This document shows positions 38,992 through 48,555 of a DNA stretch of 64,000 nucleotides, piece by piece. Numbering within the stretch: the stretch's first letter is position 1; each line of letters begins with the position of its first letter. Below the pieces are notes generated by a model. That model was given only the letters and a program-made list of their open reading frames with translations. It had not been told where the DNA came from and ran no database searches. This DNA comes from Shinella sp. H4-D48 (lineage in GTDB: Bacteria; Pseudomonadota; Alphaproteobacteria; Rhizobiales; Rhizobiaceae), in contig NZ_CP093337.1 of the NCBI RefSeq assembly GCF_022637395.1, positions 1,224,001 through 1,288,000 of the forward strand, given 5' to 3'. Both the position numbers and the translations under genes were made by a program.

Positions 38992-39906
38992 TCAGGGAAC
39001 GGTGACGATAGAGCCGCGAACGAGGAAACGGTCGTCGAACGTCATGGGCACACCTTCGCCTTCGTTGTAGTCGAGTGTGCCGCCGAGATAGGCGTGCATG
39101 TGCAGGTGCGGCTCTGACGAATTGCCGGAATTGCCGACATTGCCGATCGTCTGACCGGCGGCCACCACTTCTCCCGCGCTGACGCCGATCGATCGGGCCT
39201 GCAAGTGACCGAGCAGCACGCGCACGGAGCCGCAGGCGACAATGACGTAGTTGCCGGCTGGCTCCTGCGTGTTGGTTTCGCCGATGGCATTGTCCGCGAC
39301 GCTGTCATGGGTGGAAATGGCGATGCCGCTGCACGGGCTTTTCACCGTTCTTCCGAAGATCACGTAATCCGTAAGCGAGCGCGGCATGAGACCGTCGGCC
39401 CTTGCGCCGAGCCGGTTCAGCGCGACGATATCGAGAGCGAAGCGTTGGCTCTTGTCGGCATGGTGGTTGTTGATCGACGTCGTGCTGCCGCCCTGGCCGA
39501 TATAGTATTGACCTCGATCGAAGGGGAACGCGAGGTCGACGGCGGTTTCATGGTAGCCGTAGCCGGACAGGCCGCGCATCGCGAGCGCCAGAAAAAAGAC
39601 GCTCATGGCGGCGGTGAAACCGTGCGCGCGCACGGGCGACACGGCGCTGTTCCACCGGCGATCACGTACGCGCAGGAACGAGACAAAGGCGGCAAGCGCG
39701 AAGACGGCTGGCAGGATGAAAATCAGCGCGGTGCTGAGAAAATCCCAACGGCCCAGGATCGTGATGAAGGCGATGTAGCATGCGCCGTAGACCACACGCA
39801 TGAGCCAAGCGAGCTGGTCGGCCGGACGCGGCCACCAAAGCCAGATCAGGAAAAAGGCCGGAAGGAAGACCTGTGTCGTCAAGAGGATGGCGAGCGAAAG
39901 CTGCAT
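38992..39906 (-). CDS. Membrane-anchored M23 (LytM-type) metallopeptidase-like protein
   Basis: A 304-residue protein. The first 120 residues contain four hydrophobic segments (starting LAILLTTQVFLPAFFLIWLW), and the rest is an M23 domain: NNHHADKSQRFALDIVAL carries the H..D ligand pair, GHLQARSIGVSAGEVVAAGQ and GNVGNSGNSSEPHLHMHAY the lysostaphin-type loop with HLH as the last zinc ligand. The conserved HxxxD-plus-HxH set appears complete, so activity on peptidoglycan or another crosslink is possible. Multiple membrane spans before an M23 domain are unusual. A weak gene name cannot be assigned. Confidence 0.8.
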   Translation of the reverse strand: MQLSLAILLTTQVFLPAFFLIWLWWPRPADQLAWLMRVVYGACYIAFITILGRWDFLSTALIFILPAVFALAAFVSFLRVRDRRWNSAVSPVRAHGFTAAMSVFFLALAMRGLSGYGYHETAVDLAFPFDRGQYYIGQGGSTTSINNHHADKSQRFALDIVALNRLGARADGLMPRSLTDYVIFGRTVKSPCSGIAISTHDSVADNAIGETNTQEPAGNYVIVACGSVRVLLGHLQARSIGVSAGEVVAAGQTIGNVGNSGNSSEPHLHMHAYLGGTLDYNEGEGVPMTFDDRFLVRGSIVTVP

Positions 39907-40032
39907 GGGTCAGACCTTGGCGATTGGCCAGGTCTCGCTGATCTCGGACCCCGGCAATTGTGTGAACTCAATACTCTCCAACGGGATTGGTTCCGCTTTT
40001 CGCGAGTCTATTCCAAGGCTTGCTGTCGTTTT

Positions 40033-40443
40033 TTAAGGGCTGGTATAGCCGGCCGGCCGCATCACCATTTCGCTCGCGGCCGGGTCGTTGCGGAAGAAAA
40101 TCGCACCTTGCGTCTTCGATTGCGCGGCGACGTAGTCAAAGACGACGGGGCTCTCTTCGATCACCTGTCCGTCCTTGATGAGCCTTCCGATTACGGTCAC
40201 CGCCGCAGCGGTCGTTGTGCCGGCATTTGAGATGTCGAATGCCACGCGATAGCCGCCGGAGGATGGCTGGGTCGAAACAACGTGGATGGAAAGATCAGGC
40301 GGCGTCGTCGGACGCATCAGCGCCTCCCAGCCGAGCCAGCCAAGCAAGGCGGCGACGAGAAGGGCCGAGACGATGCCGGTCAACCACTCGATCCAATGCG
40401 CATCCTGGCGTTCGCGGCGGCGACCGTTTTCTGATTTCGTCAT
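40033..40443 (-). CDS. TIGR02588-like small membrane protein
   Basis: A 136-residue protein with a charged N-terminus, one membrane span near residues 20-42 (WLTGIVSALLVAALLGWLGW), and a periplasmic beta-sandwich-like domain (VAFDISNAGTTTAAAVTVIGRL). It matches my memory of the uncharacterised TIGR02588 family, which usually sits beside TIGR02587 proteins as here. GAGGAG before the ATG gives a strong ribosome site; the start lies 7 bases after the upstream gene's stop. Function unknown. Confidence 0.75.
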   Translation of the reverse strand: MTKSENGRRRERQDAHWIEWLTGIVSALLVAALLGWLGWEALMRPTTPPDLSIHVVSTQPSSGGYRVAFDISNAGTTTAAAVTVIGRLIKDGQVIEESPVVFDYVAAQSKTQGAIFFRNDPAASEMVMRPAGYTSP

Positions 40444-40450
40444 GATCTCC

Positions 40451-41293
40451 TCACAGGATCAGCCGTGCGCCGGCGGCGCCAAGCGCAGCTGGAAAGCCGA
40501 GCACGATCACCGACACCATGATCTCGATTGCCGAACTATCGCCGAGGCGTTCGAAAATCCAGAGCGTCAGCATGCTGACCGTCAGAGCGACGACATATCC
40601 GGGCAGGGTGAAGCGCACAAAGGCGTGCCACCAGGGTGTTTCGGGCGAAAGTTCGTGTCCGCCCATGAAGGACACGGCATAGACCAGCCCGTGCATCAGT
40701 GCGATGGAGATAAGTGAGATGACGAGGGCGTGCCAGATGGTCATCTTGTAGGACAGCACGATCATCTCGTCCGTCGGCGCTATGTTGAGCGACAGGAACA
40801 GCGCGCCAGTGCCCATCAGGAACAGCTCGCTGTGGTAGGGCGTCGATTTTCTTTCAGTGTCGTCGTCCTCGTCGCCAAGTTGGCTGCGCCCGAGCATGGC
40901 GCCAATGCTGGCGGGGACCGATTGCAGGGCGATCTTCCCGATGAGCTCGCTTGCCGACATGTCCCCGCGCAGAAGACCGAGTGCAGCGAGCACGATCGCG
41001 CTGGTAGGAATGCCGATGCCATAGGCGACGATTGCGTCGCGAACGGCATCGCGCCAGCTCACGGTTTTTTCGAAGCCGATGCGATGCGCCAGAAGCACGA
41101 GAAGGGGAATATTGAGGATGACGAGCAGCAGAAGCCGCTCGCGTGCCATGTAGAAGCCGAGATACCACATTTCCATGGTCATCAGCATGGGGAGTGCGAA
41201 GAACAGCGCTCCCGCCACGCCACGGGCAAGCCCCGTTATAAAGCGGCTGAACTCGCTTTGATCGCTTTCGGCGGATGCCGCGTCGTCTGTCAT
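40451..41293 (-). CDS. TIGR02587-like multi-span membrane protein
   Basis: A 280-residue protein with about seven membrane spans, e.g. GVAGALFFALPMLMTMEMWYLGFY and LLLVILNIPLLVLLAH, and a hydrophilic loop GRSQLGDEDDDTERKS in the middle. It resembles the uncharacterised TIGR02587 family. The ATG with GGGGGA upstream was chosen over a GTG one codon earlier. It forms a two-gene unit with the TIGR02588-like protein, suggesting a complex. Function unknown. Confidence 0.75.
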   Translation of the reverse strand: MTDDAASAESDQSEFSRFITGLARGVAGALFFALPMLMTMEMWYLGFYMARERLLLLVILNIPLLVLLAHRIGFEKTVSWRDAVRDAIVAYGIGIPTSAIVLAALGLLRGDMSASELIGKIALQSVPASIGAMLGRSQLGDEDDDTERKSTPYHSELFLMGTGALFLSLNIAPTDEMIVLSYKMTIWHALVISLISIALMHGLVYAVSFMGGHELSPETPWWHAFVRFTLPGYVVALTVSMLTLWIFERLGDSSAIEIMVSVIVLGFPAALGAAGARLIL

Positions 41294-41323
41294 CACACTT
41301 CCCCCTCAGAAGTGCGACGCTAA

Positions 41324-41354
41324 CGTGGTGCGGATCGGAATGTTCCGCACCACG
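41324..41354. repeat. Perfect 11-bp inverted repeat between helicase and TIGR02587-like gene
   Basis: CGTGGTGCGGA and TCCGCACCACG flank a 9-base loop, just after the helicase stop on the minus strand. There is no clear U-run, but position and strength suggest a 3'-end hairpin of the helicase mRNA. Confidence 0.6.
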
Positions 41355-41360
41355 AAGGTT

Positions 41361-43334
41361 CTAGCTGCGATCGGTCTTCTTGAACTTCGGCTTCTTCGGG
41401 CCACCTTCGGCCTTGGCGAATTTCTCGTCGCGCTTGCCCTTGAAAGGCTTGGGCCCACCGAAGGGCTTGCCGGGCGTCTTGGCGGCGCTACCGTCCCGGT
41501 CCTTCCAATGCGGCTTGGCGCTCGCACCTTCGGGCTTGGCGGATTCGGGTTTGCGGTCGAAGTCCTTCTTCTTGGCGAAGCCGGGCTTCTTCTCGAATTC
41601 GCCGCGTGGCTTCCAGTCCGCGCGCCGCTCGCCGCGGAATGGCTTGTCGTAACGTTGCGTCTTCTCGCCCGGTGTGCGCTCATAATACTGCGGCGTAAGG
41701 TCGGGCATGCCATCAAGTACGGTCACGCGGACGCCGCGTTCCAGCATTTTGTCAGGGCCGAGCGCCCCGAGGAAGGCGTCGGAGGCATCGGCGGAAAGCT
41801 CGATATAGGTCTCCTCCGGCTGCATCTTGATGGCGCCGATCTCGTTCTTGGTAAGGGCGCCGTTGCGGCAGAGCATGGGGATCAGCCAGCGGGGCTCGGC
41901 GCGCTGCTTGCGGCCGACGGAAACGGAGATCCAGGTGCTGCGGGCGAAACTGTCGCGAGGGCGCTTGGTTTCTGCAGGGATGTTTTCGTTGCCGCGCTCG
42001 CGCGGCTTGCGCTGCTCGAGTGAGACTTCGACCAGATCCTCCGGCGCGGAACGACCGGCCTTGAAGTAGCGCGCGACGGCGGCGGCGAGCTGGCGGGCAT
42101 CGAACTTGCCAACGAGCGCATCGATGGTTTCGATCTCGTCGTCACCAATGGGATCGGTCAGCATGGTGTCGGCGAGCAGGCGCTCGTCGTCGCGGCGCAG
42201 GATTTCCTCGGCCGACGGCGGGGTCGCCCAGTCGGCCTTGAGGTTGGCGGCCTGCAACAGACGCTCGGCCTTGCGGCGGGCGCTGAGCGGCACGATCATG
42301 GCGCTGACGCCCTTGCGGCCCGCACGACCGGTGCGGCCCGAACGGTGAAGCAGCGTATCCGGGTTGGTCGGAAGGTCAGCGTGCACGACAAGCTCAAGGT
42401 TCGGCAGGTCGATGCCGCGGGCGGCGACGTCCGTCGCGATGCAGACGCGGGCGCGGCCATCGCGCATGGCCTGCAGGGCATGTGTGCGCTCGTTCTGGCT
42501 GAGCTCGCCCGAGAGCGCGACGACAGAGAAGCCGCGATTGTTGAAGCGGGCCGTCAGGTGGTTCACGGCAGCGCGCGTCGAGCAGAACACGATGGCGGTC
42601 TGGGCGTCGTAGAAGCGCAGCGTGTTGATGATGGCGTTCTCGCGATCGGAGGGCACGCAGAGCAGGGCGCGGTACTCGATATCGACATGCTGCTGGCGTT
42701 CGGCGGCCGTCGAGATGCGCATGGCATCGCGCTGGTAGTTCTTCGCAAGCGCTGCAATCTCCTTCGAGACCGTCGCGGAGAACATCAGCGTGCGGCGCTC
42801 TTCAGGAGCAGCTTCGAGAATGAATTCGAGGTCTTCGCGGAAGCCGAGGTCGAGCATCTCGTCGGCCTCGTCGAGCACGACGGCACGGATGGCGGAGAGA
42901 TCGAGGTTGCCGCGCGTGATGTGGTCGCGCAGGCGGCCGGGTGTTCCGACGATGATATGGGCGCCGCGTTCCAGCGCGCGCCGCTCGTTGCGCACGTCCA
43001 TGCCGCCGACGCAGGACGCGATGACCGCGCCGGTCAGTTCGTAGAGCCATTCCAGCTCGCGCTTGACCTGCATGGCGAGCTCGCGCGTCGGCGCGATGAC
43101 CAGTGCCAGCGGGCTTGCCGCGCGGTCGAAGCGCTCTTCGCCTTCAAGCAGGGTAGGGGCGATCGCAAGGCCGAAGGCTACGGTCTTGCCGGAGCCGGTC
43201 TGCGCCGAAACCAGCGCATCGGCGTCGCCGATCTTGGGGTCGGAGACGGCGATCTGCACCGGCGTCAAAGTGGTATAGCCGCGTTTTTCCAACGCCTTTG
43301 CCATCGCCGGAGCGAGGCTGTCGAAACTCGTCAT
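41361..43334 (-). CDS. DEAD-box ATP-dependent RNA helicase with DbpA-type RNA-binding domain
   Basis: A 657-residue helicase. Q motif region GYTTLTPVQIAV, Walker A SAQTGSGKT, PTRELAMQV, DEADEM (motif II), SAT (motif III), and HRSGRTGRAGRKG (motif VI) are complete. A DbpA-like RRM fold follows near residues 475-560 (LIPMLCRNGALTKNEIGAIK), and the last 95 residues are a Lys/Arg/Pro-rich disordered tail. It probably remodels ribosomal RNA or mRNA, for instance in ribosome assembly or cold growth. Rhizobial genomes carry several such helicases and the exact paralogue name is not assigned. Confidence 0.93.
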   Translation of the reverse strand: MTSFDSLAPAMAKALEKRGYTTLTPVQIAVSDPKIGDADALVSAQTGSGKTVAFGLAIAPTLLEGEERFDRAASPLALVIAPTRELAMQVKRELEWLYELTGAVIASCVGGMDVRNERRALERGAHIIVGTPGRLRDHITRGNLDLSAIRAVVLDEADEMLDLGFREDLEFILEAAPEERRTLMFSATVSKEIAALAKNYQRDAMRISTAAERQQHVDIEYRALLCVPSDRENAIINTLRFYDAQTAIVFCSTRAAVNHLTARFNNRGFSVVALSGELSQNERTHALQAMRDGRARVCIATDVAARGIDLPNLELVVHADLPTNPDTLLHRSGRTGRAGRKGVSAMIVPLSARRKAERLLQAANLKADWATPPSAEEILRRDDERLLADTMLTDPIGDDEIETIDALVGKFDARQLAAAVARYFKAGRSAPEDLVEVSLEQRKPRERGNENIPAETKRPRDSFARSTWISVSVGRKQRAEPRWLIPMLCRNGALTKNEIGAIKMQPEETYIELSADASDAFLGALGPDKMLERGVRVTVLDGMPDLTPQYYERTPGEKTQRYDKPFRGERRADWKPRGEFEKKPGFAKKKDFDRKPESAKPEGASAKPHWKDRDGSAAKTPGKPFGGPKPFKGKRDEKFAKAEGGPKKPKFKKTDRS

Positions 43335-43613
43335 GTGGGGTCTTCCGGAATTCGGGTTTAGCGGCGATCTTGCACCGCACTCTCAAGCCCGCGGGTGACG
43401 AGCATGTTGACGCGCTCTCTACTGGTCAACGGGCGAAATGTACAGTGCGCAAAACGCAAAGCTGCCCGTCAGGCGGGCAAAGCGTGCCAAATCCGTTTGC
43501 CGATTGTCTTTTTGCGCTGCACAAGATAGAAAATGCCGCCCCGGAAGCGCTCCAGAGAGAAAGCACCTGAGGGATCGCCCGCGGGAGAGGGCGAGAGCAA
43601 GGAGGAACCGGCG

Positions 43614-44498
43614 ATGCAGACCTTCACCACCATCGCGGAATTGCGGGCGGCTCTTGCGCCGCACCGGCTCGATGGCCGCACTGTCGGCCTCGTGCCGACG
43701 ATGGGCTATCTTCATGTCGGCCATATGGAACTCGTCCGGCGCGCGCGCGCCGACAATGACATCGTCGTCGCCACCATCTTCGTCAATCCGTTGCAGTTCG
43801 GCGCGAGCGAGGATCTGTCGCGCTATCCGCGCGATCTCGCGCGCGACCAGGCGATGCTCGAGGCGGAAGGAGTGCACTATCTTTTCGCGCCCGGCGTCGG
43901 GGACATGTATCCGCAGCCTATGGAGACGGTGGTCGACGTGCCGAAGCTCGGCGCCGAGCTGGAGGGCGCCGTTCGCCCCGGTCATTTCGCGGGCGTGGCC
44001 ACCGTCGTCACCAAGCTGTTCAACATTGCAGGACCGGACCGCGCCTATTTCGGCGAGAAGGATTTCCAGCAGCTCACCATCATCCGCCGCATGGTGGCCG
44101 ATCTCGCCCAGCCCGTGGAGGTGATCGGCGTGCCGACCGTGCGTGAGGCCGACGGGCTCGCCTGTTCCTCGCGCAATGTCTATCTCTCGCCGGACGAGCG
44201 CGCCGCCGCGGCCGTCGTGCCGCGCGCGCTGAACGAAGCCGAGCGGTTGATTGCGGCCGGTGAGACCGATGCGCGAAAGCTGGAGGATGCGGTGCGCGCC
44301 TTCATCCAAAGCGAGGCGCTGGCCGAGCCCGAAGTGGTCGCGGTCCGTGATCCGCAGACGCTGGCTGATGTGGCGGTGGTTGGCGGAAAGCCCGTTCTCC
44401 TGTTGCTTTTCGTGCGCTTCGGCAGCACGAAGCTTCTCGACAACCGGGTCCTCGGCCCGATGAATGCAATGCCTGAACATGCAAAGAAGGTAGCGTGA
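43614..44498 (+). CDS. panC: Pantothenate synthetase
   Basis: A 294-residue synthetase. [19 protein letters not shown] is the HIGH-type nucleotide motif, [20 protein letters not shown] and [14 protein letters not shown] [15 protein letters not shown] follow, and [11 protein letters not shown] is the KMSKS-equivalent loop. It condenses pantoate with beta-alanine using ATP. The ATG was chosen for the AAGGAGGA eight bases upstream; the frame is open 27 codons earlier. panB follows after one base, so the pair is an operon. Confidence 0.96.
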   Translation: MQTFTTIAELRAALAPHRLDGRTVGLVPTMGYLHVGHMELVRRARADNDIVVATIFVNPLQFGASEDLSRYPRDLARDQAMLEAEGVHYLFAPGVGDMYPQPMETVVDVPKLGAELEGAVRPGHFAGVATVVTKLFNIAGPDRAYFGEKDFQQLTIIRRMVADLAQPVEVIGVPTVREADGLACSSRNVYLSPDERAAAAVVPRALNEAERLIAAGETDARKLEDAVRAFIQSEALAEPEVVAVRDPQTLADVAVVGGKPVLLLLFVRFGSTKLLDNRVLGPMNAMPEHAKKVA

Positions 44499-44499
44499 C

Positions 44500-45324
44500 A
44501 TGAGCGTACACACCGCCAAGCGCCGTTTGGCCCCCGCCGACATCAAGGCCCTCAAGGGTGAGCGCCCCATCGTCAGCCTGACCGCCTATACGACGCCGGT
44601 CGCCAAGCTCATGGACCAGCACGTCGATTTCATGCTGGTGGGCGACAGCCTCGGCATGGTGCTTTACGGCCTTGATTCCACTGTCGGCGTGACGCTGGAA
44701 ATGATGATCGCCCATGGCCAGGCCGTCATGCGCGGTTCGTCGAACGCCTGTGTGGTTGTCGACCTGCCTTTCGGCTCCTACCAGCAATCGAAGGAACAGG
44801 CCTTCGCAACCGCCGCCCGCGTTCTCAAGGAAACCGGCTGCTCTGCCATCAAGCTCGAAGGTGGGGCGGAAATGGCCGAGACGGTGCATTTCCTCACCCA
44901 ACGGGGCATTCCGGTGCTGGGACATGTCGGCCTGATGCCGCAACTCATCAACACGACCGGCGGTTACCGTTCTCTCGGCCGCAACGACAAGGAAGTCGAC
45001 AAGATCCGCAAGGATGCCGCTGCCATCGACGATGCCGGCGCCTTCGCCATCGTTATCGAGGGTACGGTCGAGCCGCTGGCACGCGAGATCACCGGCGCAG
45101 TCAAGGTGCCGACCATCGGCATCGGGGCTTCGCCGGCCTGCGACGGCCAGGTGCTGGTGGTCGATGACGTGCTCGGCATCTTCACGGATTTCAAGCCGCG
45201 CTTCGTCAAGCATTTCGCCAACCTCGCCCCCCTCATGAGCGAGGCCTTCGCGACTTATGCGCAAGAGGTGAAAGCCCGCAGCTTCCCCGGCCCCGAGCAT
45301 ACGTTCCAGCTCAAGAAGGGCTGA
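44500..45324 (+). CDS. panB: 3-methyl-2-oxobutanoate hydroxymethyltransferase
   Basis: A 274-residue TIM-barrel enzyme. [31 protein letters not shown] holds the first Mg Asp (read in two parts), [11 protein letters not shown] the second, [12 protein letters not shown] and GHVGLMPQ follow, and [24 protein letters not shown] is a late conserved block with the catalytic Glu region nearby. It makes ketopantoate from 2-ketoisovalerate and methylenetetrahydrofolate. Together with PanC it covers two of the pantothenate steps. Confidence 0.96.
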   Translation: MSVHTAKRRLAPADIKALKGERPIVSLTAYTTPVAKLMDQHVDFMLVGDSLGMVLYGLDSTVGVTLEMMIAHGQAVMRGSSNACVVVDLPFGSYQQSKEQAFATAARVLKETGCSAIKLEGGAEMAETVHFLTQRGIPVLGHVGLMPQLINTTGGYRSLGRNDKEVDKIRKDAAAIDDAGAFAIVIEGTVEPLAREITGAVKVPTIGIGASPACDGQVLVVDDVLGIFTDFKPRFVKHFANLAPLMSEAFATYAQEVKARSFPGPEHTFQLKKG

Positions 45325-45334
45325 GCGCCTTTTC

Positions 45335-45349
45335 AATGGCCCGGCCATT
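45335..45349. repeat. Palindrome AATGGCC-C-GGCCATT after panB
   Basis: An exact 7-base dyad 11 bases after the panB stop, preceded by TTTTC. It may contribute to transcript ending, but lacks a following U-run. Confidence 0.3.
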
Positions 45350-45517
45350 CTCCGTCCGAGACTGGCCTAAAGTCCTGACATTCAGAGAGCAATCATGAAC
45401 GTCGGTCGCGGATTTGCACTGAATGATCAATTGTGCTGAACGGTCTATCAGGCATATTGGTTTGCAGGCGTGGCGCGGCTGCTCTATGGCTTGGCCATCC
45501 TAGGACAGAGCAGTTTC

Positions 45518-46246
45518 ATGACCCCCGCGACAAAAGAAGAATTCCGCGACGCCTTTCGTCGCGGCAGTGCCGTTGCCATTGCGGCGGCCCCGTTCGCCGT
45601 GCTGTTCGGCGCCGTTGCCGTCGACAATGGCCTGAGCGTCGCCGAGGCGACATTGATGAGCGCGACGCTCTATGCCGGCGCCAGCCAGCTGGTCGGCGTG
45701 GAGTTGTTCAACCATCATGTCGCGCCCTGGCTCGTCGTGCTGTCGATCTTCGCCGTGAATTTCAGGCACGTACTCTATTCCGCCGCCATCGCCCCGCATA
45801 TTCGCCACCTGACCTTCTGGGAGAAGGCGACGTCGCTCTTCCTTCTGACCGACCCGCAATTTGCCGAAACGGAGCGGCGGGCGGACAGGGGCATTCGCGT
45901 CAGCTACCCTTGGCTGATGGTTCTCGGTCTCAGCGTTTACGTTCCGTGGCTGTTCCTGACCATTCTGGGGGCTTTCCTTGGCAACCTCATCGGCGATCCC
46001 AAGGCCATCGGTATCGACGTTCTGTTGCCGGTCTATTTCATGGGACTGGTGCTCGGTTTCCGCAGTCGGGCGCACTGGCTGCCCGTCGTCCTGGCCTCGG
46101 GGGCAGGCTCTATCCTCGCCCTTCATTTCGTCGGTTCGCCCTGGCATGTCAGCCTTGGCGCGCTGGCGGGCATTATAGTCGCGGCTCTGCTGCCGCTCGA
46201 TGACGCCGAAGCGGTCGCAGGCGACGTTGCGGAAGGGGAGGCGTGA
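45518..46246 (+). CDS. azlC: AzlC-family branched-chain amino acid exporter, large subunit
   Basis: A 242-residue protein with about seven membrane spans. GSAVAIAAAPFAVLFGAVAVDNGLS and LMSATLYAGASQLVGVELFNH are family blocks, followed by NFRHVLYSAAIAPHI and TDPQFAE. AzlC pairs with AzlD to export branched-chain amino acids. The start MTPATKEEFRDAFRRG matches the family N-terminus; a start 16 codons earlier is less likely. azlD follows directly. Confidence 0.9.
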   Translation: MTPATKEEFRDAFRRGSAVAIAAAPFAVLFGAVAVDNGLSVAEATLMSATLYAGASQLVGVELFNHHVAPWLVVLSIFAVNFRHVLYSAAIAPHIRHLTFWEKATSLFLLTDPQFAETERRADRGIRVSYPWLMVLGLSVYVPWLFLTILGAFLGNLIGDPKAIGIDVLLPVYFMGLVLGFRSRAHWLPVVLASGAGSILALHFVGSPWHVSLGALAGIIVAALLPLDDAEAVAGDVAEGEA

Positions 46247-46248
46247 GC

Positions 46249-46560
46249 ATGGAAAGCCTGTTTCACACGCAGACGCTGCTCATCATCGCCGCCGGTGCCA
46301 TCGCGACCTATCTCACACGCGTCGGTGGCTATGTCTTCATCACGCGGATGAAGCGCATTCCGCCGCGTGCGGAGGCGGCGCTTAACGCCGTGCCGGCGGC
46401 GGTTCTGACCACGCTGGTCGCGCCGGCCGCCATTACCGGCGGCTGGGACGTCAGCCTCACCATGGCGATTGCTTTTCTCGTCGGCCTTCGCCTGTCGTTG
46501 CTGCCGATGCTGGGCGTCTGCTGGATCGTCGTGATGGTGATCCGTCACCTCATCGTCTGA
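46249..46560 (+). CDS. azlD: AzlD-family branched-chain amino acid exporter, small subunit
   Basis: A 103-residue protein with three or four membrane spans; YLTRVGGYVFITRMKRIPPRAEAALNAVPAAVLTTL is the family core (given here in part). The ATG after GGGGAGG was preferred over a GTG two codons upstream, which overlaps the azlC stop. Its 3' end overlaps the convergent pepP gene by 11 bases. Confidence 0.88.
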   Translation: MESLFHTQTLLIIAAGAIATYLTRVGGYVFITRMKRIPPRAEAALNAVPAAVLTTLVAPAAITGGWDVSLTMAIAFLVGLRLSLLPMLGVCWIVVMVIRHLIV

Positions 46561-48385
46561 TCGGAGCCGTCGCCTTTTCGAGCCAGGCCTTCGTCGCGTC
46601 GTCTGTGAGGAGCGGTGCGATCTTTTCCCGCGTTTCAGCGTGATAGGCGTTGAGCCAGTCCAGTTCCTCGTCCGTTATCAGATGTGCGAGAACCAGGCGG
46701 CGGTCGATGGGGCAGAACGTTAGCGTCTCGAAGCCGAGCATGTCGATATCGCCGCCCTCGACGGCAGCGGCGGGAAGGACATGCACAAGATTTTCGATAC
46801 GGATGCCGAAGGCGCCGGGGCGGTAGTAGCCCGGCTCGTTCGACAGGATCATGCCGGGCAGCAGCTCCTGCGTCGAAAGCCGCGAGATGCGCTGTGGGCC
46901 TTCATGCACGGAGAGATAGGAGCCGACGCCGTGTCCGGTCCCGTGGGCGAAATCCGCTCCTGCCTTCCACAAAGCGATACGGGCGAGGGGATCGAGATCG
47001 CAGCCGCGCGTGCCCTTGGGGAAGCGTGCAAGGCTGATGGCGATCATGCCCTTCAGCACCAGGGTGAAGAAGCGCTTCTGTTCCTCCGGCACGTCGCCGA
47101 TGGCCACGGTGCGGGTAATGTCCGTGGTGCCGTTGACATACTGTGCGCCCGAATCGATCAGGAACATCGTTCCGGTTTCGATTGCCGTATCGCTCTCCGT
47201 GGTCACCCGGTAGTGCATGATTGCGGCATGCGCGCCCGCGCCGGCGATGGTGTCGAAGGACACGTCCTTCAAAGGGTTCTGATGGCGCTCGCCCAGCGTG
47301 CGGCGGACTTCCTCCAGCCTTTTCGTGACGCTGATTTCCGTCTGCGAGCCGGGGGGCGTACTGTCGAGCCAGGCGAGGAATTCCACCATGGCTGCGCCAT
47401 CCTGCAGGTGGGCGCGGGCTGAACCCTGAAGCTCGACGGCGTTCTTGCAGGCTCGGGGCAGGCGGGCGGGATCGGCCGCCTCGACCAGCGTTCCGCCCTT
47501 GCTGCGCACGATTTCCGCCAGCGCGAAGGGCGCTTGGTCGGGGTCCATCAGAATGCGCTTGCCCGCCGCCGCCAGTTTCGCGACCTGTTCGTCGAACTGC
47601 GAGGGCGGCAAAAGATCGGCCAGCTGGGTAAGATAGGCTTCCGGCTCGATGCCCGTCTTGCGTTTGTCGAGGAAAAGCTGCGGGCGGCCCTCGGCGGGAA
47701 TGATCGCGCGGGCCAAGGGATGCGGCGTATGCGGGACATCGCTGCCGCGGATGTTGAAGATCCAGGCGATGGAGGAGGGGTCGGTGACGGCAAGCACATC
47801 CGCTCCGGCCTTCTCTGTGGCCTCGGCCATCGTCACAAGCTTGTCCCGCGCGAGTTCGCCGGCATGGTCGATGTCCTGAATGACGACACGGCCAAGCGGC
47901 TCGGCGGGACGGTCGGTCCAGGCCCGGTCGAGCGGATTGTATGGCAGGAACACGAGTTGGCCGCCGAGCTCCGCAAGCGTCTTCTCCAGCCGGCGCACCT
48001 CGGCGCCGGTGTGAAGCCACGGATCGATGCCGAGACGGAAGCTCTTCGGTCCATGATTGCGCAGCCACAGATGCGGCGGTTCTCCAACAAGATCGCCGCC
48101 GGTGAAGACCGAACCATCGACCTGTTCGGCAAGCTGCGTGACATAGCGCCCGTCCACGAAGACGATGGCCTTGTCGCGCATGACGAGCGCGATGCCGGCA
48201 GAGCCGGTGAAGCCCGTCAGCCAAGAGAGGCGCTCGGCGGAGGGCGGCACGTACTCGCCCTGATATTCGTCGGCTCGCGGCACGAGGAAGCCATCGATGC
48301 CGAGTGCATCGAAGGTGGCGCGCAGCGCATCCACGCGCGCGCGGCCAAACTGGGGCGTGGAGGTGACGTCGAAACTCTGGAACAT
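46550..48385 (-). CDS. pepP: Xaa-Pro aminopeptidase (M24B), long form
   Basis: A 611-residue aminopeptidase P of the eukaryote-like long type: two creatinase-like N-terminal domains (GIDGFLVPRADEYQGEYVP; GSDVPHTPHPLARA) and a C-terminal pita-bread domain. Metal ligands appear intact: Asp in FLIDSGAQY, Asp in TDITRTV, His in HGTGHGVGSYL, Glu in LSNEPGYYR and Glu in IRIENLV. It removes an N-terminal residue before proline. The ATG (MFQSFDVTSTPQ) has GGAAG upstream; the frame runs 62 codons further without family sequence. Convergent overlap with azlD. Confidence 0.92.
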   Translation of the reverse strand: MFQSFDVTSTPQFGRARVDALRATFDALGIDGFLVPRADEYQGEYVPPSAERLSWLTGFTGSAGIALVMRDKAIVFVDGRYVTQLAEQVDGSVFTGGDLVGEPPHLWLRNHGPKSFRLGIDPWLHTGAEVRRLEKTLAELGGQLVFLPYNPLDRAWTDRPAEPLGRVVIQDIDHAGELARDKLVTMAEATEKAGADVLAVTDPSSIAWIFNIRGSDVPHTPHPLARAIIPAEGRPQLFLDKRKTGIEPEAYLTQLADLLPPSQFDEQVAKLAAAGKRILMDPDQAPFALAEIVRSKGGTLVEAADPARLPRACKNAVELQGSARAHLQDGAAMVEFLAWLDSTPPGSQTEISVTKRLEEVRRTLGERHQNPLKDVSFDTIAGAGAHAAIMHYRVTTESDTAIETGTMFLIDSGAQYVNGTTDITRTVAIGDVPEEQKRFFTLVLKGMIAISLARFPKGTRGCDLDPLARIALWKAGADFAHGTGHGVGSYLSVHEGPQRISRLSTQELLPGMILSNEPGYYRPGAFGIRIENLVHVLPAAAVEGGDIDMLGFETLTFCPIDRRLVLAHLITDEELDWLNAYHAETREKIAPLLTDDATKAWLEKATAPIRR

Positions 48386-48555
48386 GGGGCTTCCGATGCG
48401 GCGTTGAATCGTGAGCGGCAATCTATCCCATCGCCCGGTGGCGTCAAAGGCGAGACGGCCGTTTCGCACCGGAGAGCGTATAACTATGCGCTGTGCGCAT
48501 GGCACCCATGCCCCATTAGCGCTGTCCTGTTTTTCGAAATCGTCTATAAGCGGCG
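48386..48555. other. Spacer between pepP start and the candidate sRNA
   Basis: About 170 bases with no gene. It would carry the leftward pepP promoter and the rightward promoter for the sRNA: a weak GCTGTC (48521-48526), 17 bases, then CTATAA (48544-48549). Confidence 0.35.
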
